Assembly: GCA_949300485.1 (NCBI GenBank)
Contig: CASGEL010000002.1
Span: forward strand, 1 to 64,000
Origin: an uncultured bacterium
GTDB lineage: Bacteria; Cyanobacteriota; Vampirovibrionia; Gastranaerophilales; Gastranaerophilaceae
Direction: 5' to 3'
DNA: 64,000 nt
In this document: in pieces, positions 62,142-64,000 of the stretch
Numbering within the stretch: the stretch's first letter is position 1
How the letters are laid out: every line of letters starts with the position of its first letter
Program-made: the position numbers and the translations under genes
The notes under the pieces: model-generated
What the model was told of the DNA's origin: nothing
Databases searched by the model: none
The model's input: the letters and a program-made list of their open reading frames with translations, nothing else

Positions 62142-62156
62142 TGATAACTATTATCA
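62142..62156 (-). promoter_or_regulatory. Fur/PerR box over the operon promoter
   Basis: TGATAATAGTTATCA on the minus strand fits the 7-1-7 consensus TGATAATnATTATCA with one mismatch. It lies 15 bases before the repressor ATG and overlaps a plausible -10 (GATAATAG, with TTGATA upstream at 17-base spacing), so it should give autoregulation of the repressor-rubredoxin operon. Confidence 0.75.
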
Positions 62157-62187
62157 TTTTATCCAATTACTATCAAAAAGTCAACTG

Positions 62188-63540
62188 CTAAGATTTAACA
62201 GATTCTGCTTCTGCAAGTTTCTTTTCAATATCCTTTTTAACCTGATATTCAGGACTAAATTGTCTTACAAGAAGCATTATCGCAGGAACAACAATACCTA
62301 AAGCTCCTATGCATGCTCCAATATTTTTTAAAACAGCACCCCTTTTCAATTTTCTTACAGAGGCAAAAAATTCGTCAACATTCTCACCTGATTTTTCATA
62401 TTGCCCGAGGAGTTTTTCTACTTTACTATGAACACTCCTCAATGCCTCTAAATCGATAAATCTTCTTGTATCTACTTTATTTTTGTCATCAAGTTTTATA
62501 CATTCAATAATACCTGATTCCTTTGCCATATCAATTATTAAGTTAACGTTAGTTCTTTCTGAATTAGCTGAATTGATATTATTAACTGCAAATTTATAAA
62601 TATCAATATCTGATTTATCTGCATCCTTGAATAATTTAAGATGTTCTTTAATAGTCCCATCCGAAAATGCTTCTTTAAATTTCGCATTTTCAATAACCCT
62701 TGCATCTAAATCTATAGACTTATTATGATTTTTTTCAGCATTTCTCTCCAATGCCTTAGCAATCATTGGACCTGCAAAATACATAAATAACCAGAAACCA
62801 CCCTCTTTTAAAACATAACCGAGAAAATCTTGAGGATTTCTTGCATGTGAAAGTCTTTCTGTTGTTATTGCGCCATCAACCAACATCAGATTTCTTACAG
62901 GATCAAAAATAAAATCCTGAAATCCGCCGGTGAAAGAAACATTTTTTTTATCATTAAATCCTGACTGCGTAGTATGTACAGCTGAAAAGGCAGATGAAAA
63001 CGGCACTTGAGAATTTCTTAACCCACTCTCTGACTTTTGCTTTTTCTGTTTCTCAAAATAATCTTTTTTAATCTGTTCTTCAGTATATTTATGCCTGAAT
63101 TTTGTCAATCCAAGATAGCTTAAAGTCGTTGCAACAGATGCAGCGGCAAATCTTGCAACCGTCAATATTTTCATTTGTTTTTGATGTAATAGTGCAGTTT
63201 TCAAACTATTGTGAATAGTTTCTGTTGGCGCTAACTCACAAGCAGCCTTCAAAATATCTTGATTTTTAAATATTCTTACATCAACTTTTGAATCTAACTT
63301 AGCTGGCTTAAACAATATATAACTAAATAATTTATTAAATGCAGGAAGCCCACCAAGCCATATAATTTGAGTACCGAACTCATCAATAAATCTATCTTTT
63401 CCCTCAACTTTGTCACCTGCTATATAAGAAGCGGTAGTAAGACCACAACTATTGGCAACATCTTTTATCGCTAATGGAACATATGAACTGTTATTTCCTA
63501 ATATGGAGTATACTGTACTTGCTGTAATTTTTGGTATCAT
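62188..63540 (-). CDS. Lineage-type hypothetical membrane protein with FTG motif
   Basis: The 450-residue protein has no family that I recognise. It has several hydrophobic stretches (around FAAASVATTLSYLGL, residues 131-145; GGFWLFMYFAGPMIAKALE, ~260-280; and GAVLKNIGACIGALGIVVPA near the C-terminus) separated by Lys-rich soluble parts. VSFTGG lies at 201-206. There is no cleaved signal peptide. It is probably a membrane protein of the same lineage group as the 1989-2504 and 9546-10508 products. The ribosome binding site is weak (AGGA about 13 bases upstream). Confidence 0.75.
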   Translation of the reverse strand: MIPKITASTVYSILGNNSSYVPLAIKDVANSCGLTTASYIAGDKVEGKDRFIDEFGTQIIWLGGLPAFNKLFSYILFKPAKLDSKVDVRIFKNQDILKAACELAPTETIHNSLKTALLHQKQMKILTVARFAAASVATTLSYLGLTKFRHKYTEEQIKKDYFEKQKKQKSESGLRNSQVPFSSAFSAVHTTQSGFNDKKNVSFTGGFQDFIFDPVRNLMLVDGAITTERLSHARNPQDFLGYVLKEGGFWLFMYFAGPMIAKALERNAEKNHNKSIDLDARVIENAKFKEAFSDGTIKEHLKLFKDADKSDIDIYKFAVNNINSANSERTNVNLIIDMAKESGIIECIKLDDKNKVDTRRFIDLEALRSVHSKVEKLLGQYEKSGENVDEFFASVRKLKRGAVLKNIGACIGALGIVVPAIMLLVRQFSPEYQVKKDIEKKLAEAESVKS

Positions 63541-63561
63541 TTTCTTTATTTCATCCTATAA

Positions 63562-63651
63562 CAGGGCAAAACCCTGCCTCAACTTGTGTACTACAAGCCC
63601 CAAATTAAATTCATCAATTTCACGATTGGGGCATTCGCTTTTATAGTTGAG
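63562..63651. ncRNA. Candidate structured RNA upstream of the 450-residue protein
   Basis: Four complementary pairs fit together. CAGGG/CCCTG form a small hairpin (63562-63576). CTCAA (63578-63582)/TTGAG (63647-63651) enclose CTTGT/ACAAG (63583-63597) and CCCCAA/TTGGGG (63598-63631). The stems abut without gaps, like a three-way junction. On the minus strand it would lie in the 5' leader of the gene starting at 63540. No known riboswitch class is recognised. Confidence 0.3.
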
Positions 63652-63756
63652 TTTCGTCGATTATTTTTATTTGTCATACTATTAACCTTCACTTTCAATG
63701 TAAGTAAGCTGAATAATAATAATTGCCATTTATACAATCTATTTTTACATTTGTTA

Positions 63757-63790
63757 AAAAACAAGACCTTAAAATTTAAGGTCTTGTTTT
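63757..63790. terminator. Strong bidirectional terminator
   Basis: AAAACAAGACCTTAAA and its reverse complement form an almost perfect ~16-bp palindrome with A and T runs on either side (core CAAGACCTTAAA / TTTAAGGTCTTG). Confidence 0.85.
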
Positions 63791-63826
63791 AAAATTATTT
63801 TCAACACAACAAATGTTTACTCGTCT

Positions 63827-63877
63827 TTAAAACAAGCCTCTTAATCCACATCTGCTACGTCGAATTTGTATAAACAT
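63827..63877 (-). CDS. Possible 16-residue Arg-rich peptide ORF
   Basis: The minus-strand ORF has ATG, 16 codons and TAA, and reads MFIQIRRSRCGLRGLF. A perfect ribosome binding site (AAGGAAG) is nine bases upstream and a strong terminator is downstream at 63757-63790. A 9-bp inverted repeat (AAATGTTTA/TAAACATTT) flanks it, so the same stretch might instead be a small RNA. Evidence is limited to these signals. Confidence 0.3.
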   Translation of the reverse strand: MFIQIRRSRCGLRGLF

Positions 63878-64000
63878 TTTATTATTCTTCCTTCTTGACT
63901 ATAAAATTAGTATCATAAATATTCTAAAAACACAATAAAAAAATAAAATTATTATAATAATGTAACAATAAAGCCCACAAACAAATAATGTAATATAATT

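Larger units (their letters stand above)
63541..64000. other. 460-base stretch without a recognised protein gene
   Basis: This stretch contains a group of interacting inverted repeats at 63562-63651 (candidate structured RNA), a strong terminator at 63757-63790, and a 17-codon ORF at 63827-63877 on the minus strand. The remaining sequence is AT-rich, with nothing else that I can support. The ORF-like frames of 60-70 residues in it cross the terminator or other repeats and look spurious. Confidence 0.6.

Noticed and set aside
63586-63792. 68-residue plus-strand frame
   Set aside because: It runs through the terminator at 63757-63790 and the structured stretch, with no ribosome binding site; probably not coding.

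Overview
The window reads as AT-rich chromosomal DNA of a Gram-negative bacterium. It carries lipid A and heptose genes (lpxC, lpxD, fabZ, rfaE2), flagellar export genes (fliO, fliP, fliQ, fliR), an outer-membrane barrel, a type IV pilin-like protein, a cyanobacterial-style Orn/Lys/Arg decarboxylase and many receiver, GAF, HD-GYP and LuxR proteins. There are no photosynthesis genes. Together with several lineage-type hypothetical proteins (for example the 689-aa protein beginning MGLAASQARFL, and proteins with an internal FTG motif), this best fits a non-photosynthetic relative of Cyanobacteria (Vampirovibrionia/Melainabacteria, probably gut Gastranaerophilales). That placement is inference from gene content, not from a phylogeny.

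Layout. 1-9.3 kb: ndk, tgt, mutS, yraN, queF, a dicarboxylate/amino-acid symporter, a membrane-anchored nitroreductase and tRNA-Leu(UAG). 9.5-15.3 kb: alpha/beta hydrolase, MsbA-type exporter, CHAP-domain protein, and a ybgC-rluB-coaE operon. 15.4-20 kb: rex, then a flagellar C-ring/export operon led by a two-SpoA protein with a strong internal ribosome binding site. 20-32 kb: HTH protein, decarboxylase, porin-like protein, pilin-like protein, dehydrogenase, solute-binding protein, rarA, the 689-aa coiled-coil-ended protein and a CNNM/CorC-like protein. 32-42.4 kb: a compact podovirus-like capsid and packaging island on the minus strand. 42.6-47.9 kb: hybrid histidine kinase, dxr, receiver-only regulator, a PilB-like protein with degenerate ATPase and a GNAT protein. 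48.1-53.6 kb: lipid A/heptose operon, asd and dapB. 53.7-58.8 kb: a signalling operon (GAF-HD-GYP, exported TPR protein, two LuxR-type response regulators, pentapeptide protein). 58.9-64 kb: zinc-ribbon protein, putative metallopeptidase, a tandem pair of thioredoxin-like exported proteins, a Fur/PerR-rubredoxin operon with a clear operator, a lineage-type membrane protein and an apparently structured non-coding stretch.

The points most worth following are three. (1) The ~10-kb island encodes terminase, portal, scaffold, coat, connector, hub and amidase genes, all intact, but no integrase, repressor, replication or tail-fibre gene. It is headed by a stand-alone LuxR-type DNA-binding protein with a palindrome over its predicted start site, so it could be a domesticated capsid or gene-transfer-agent-like element. 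(2) A recurrent promoter design places a TATAAT-like box exactly six bases before ATG with no Shine-Dalgarno, predicting leaderless mRNAs. (3) The C-ring gene carries an in-frame internal start like that known for SctQ. The coding calls rest on reading the translated frames and recognising family motifs; no database search was run.
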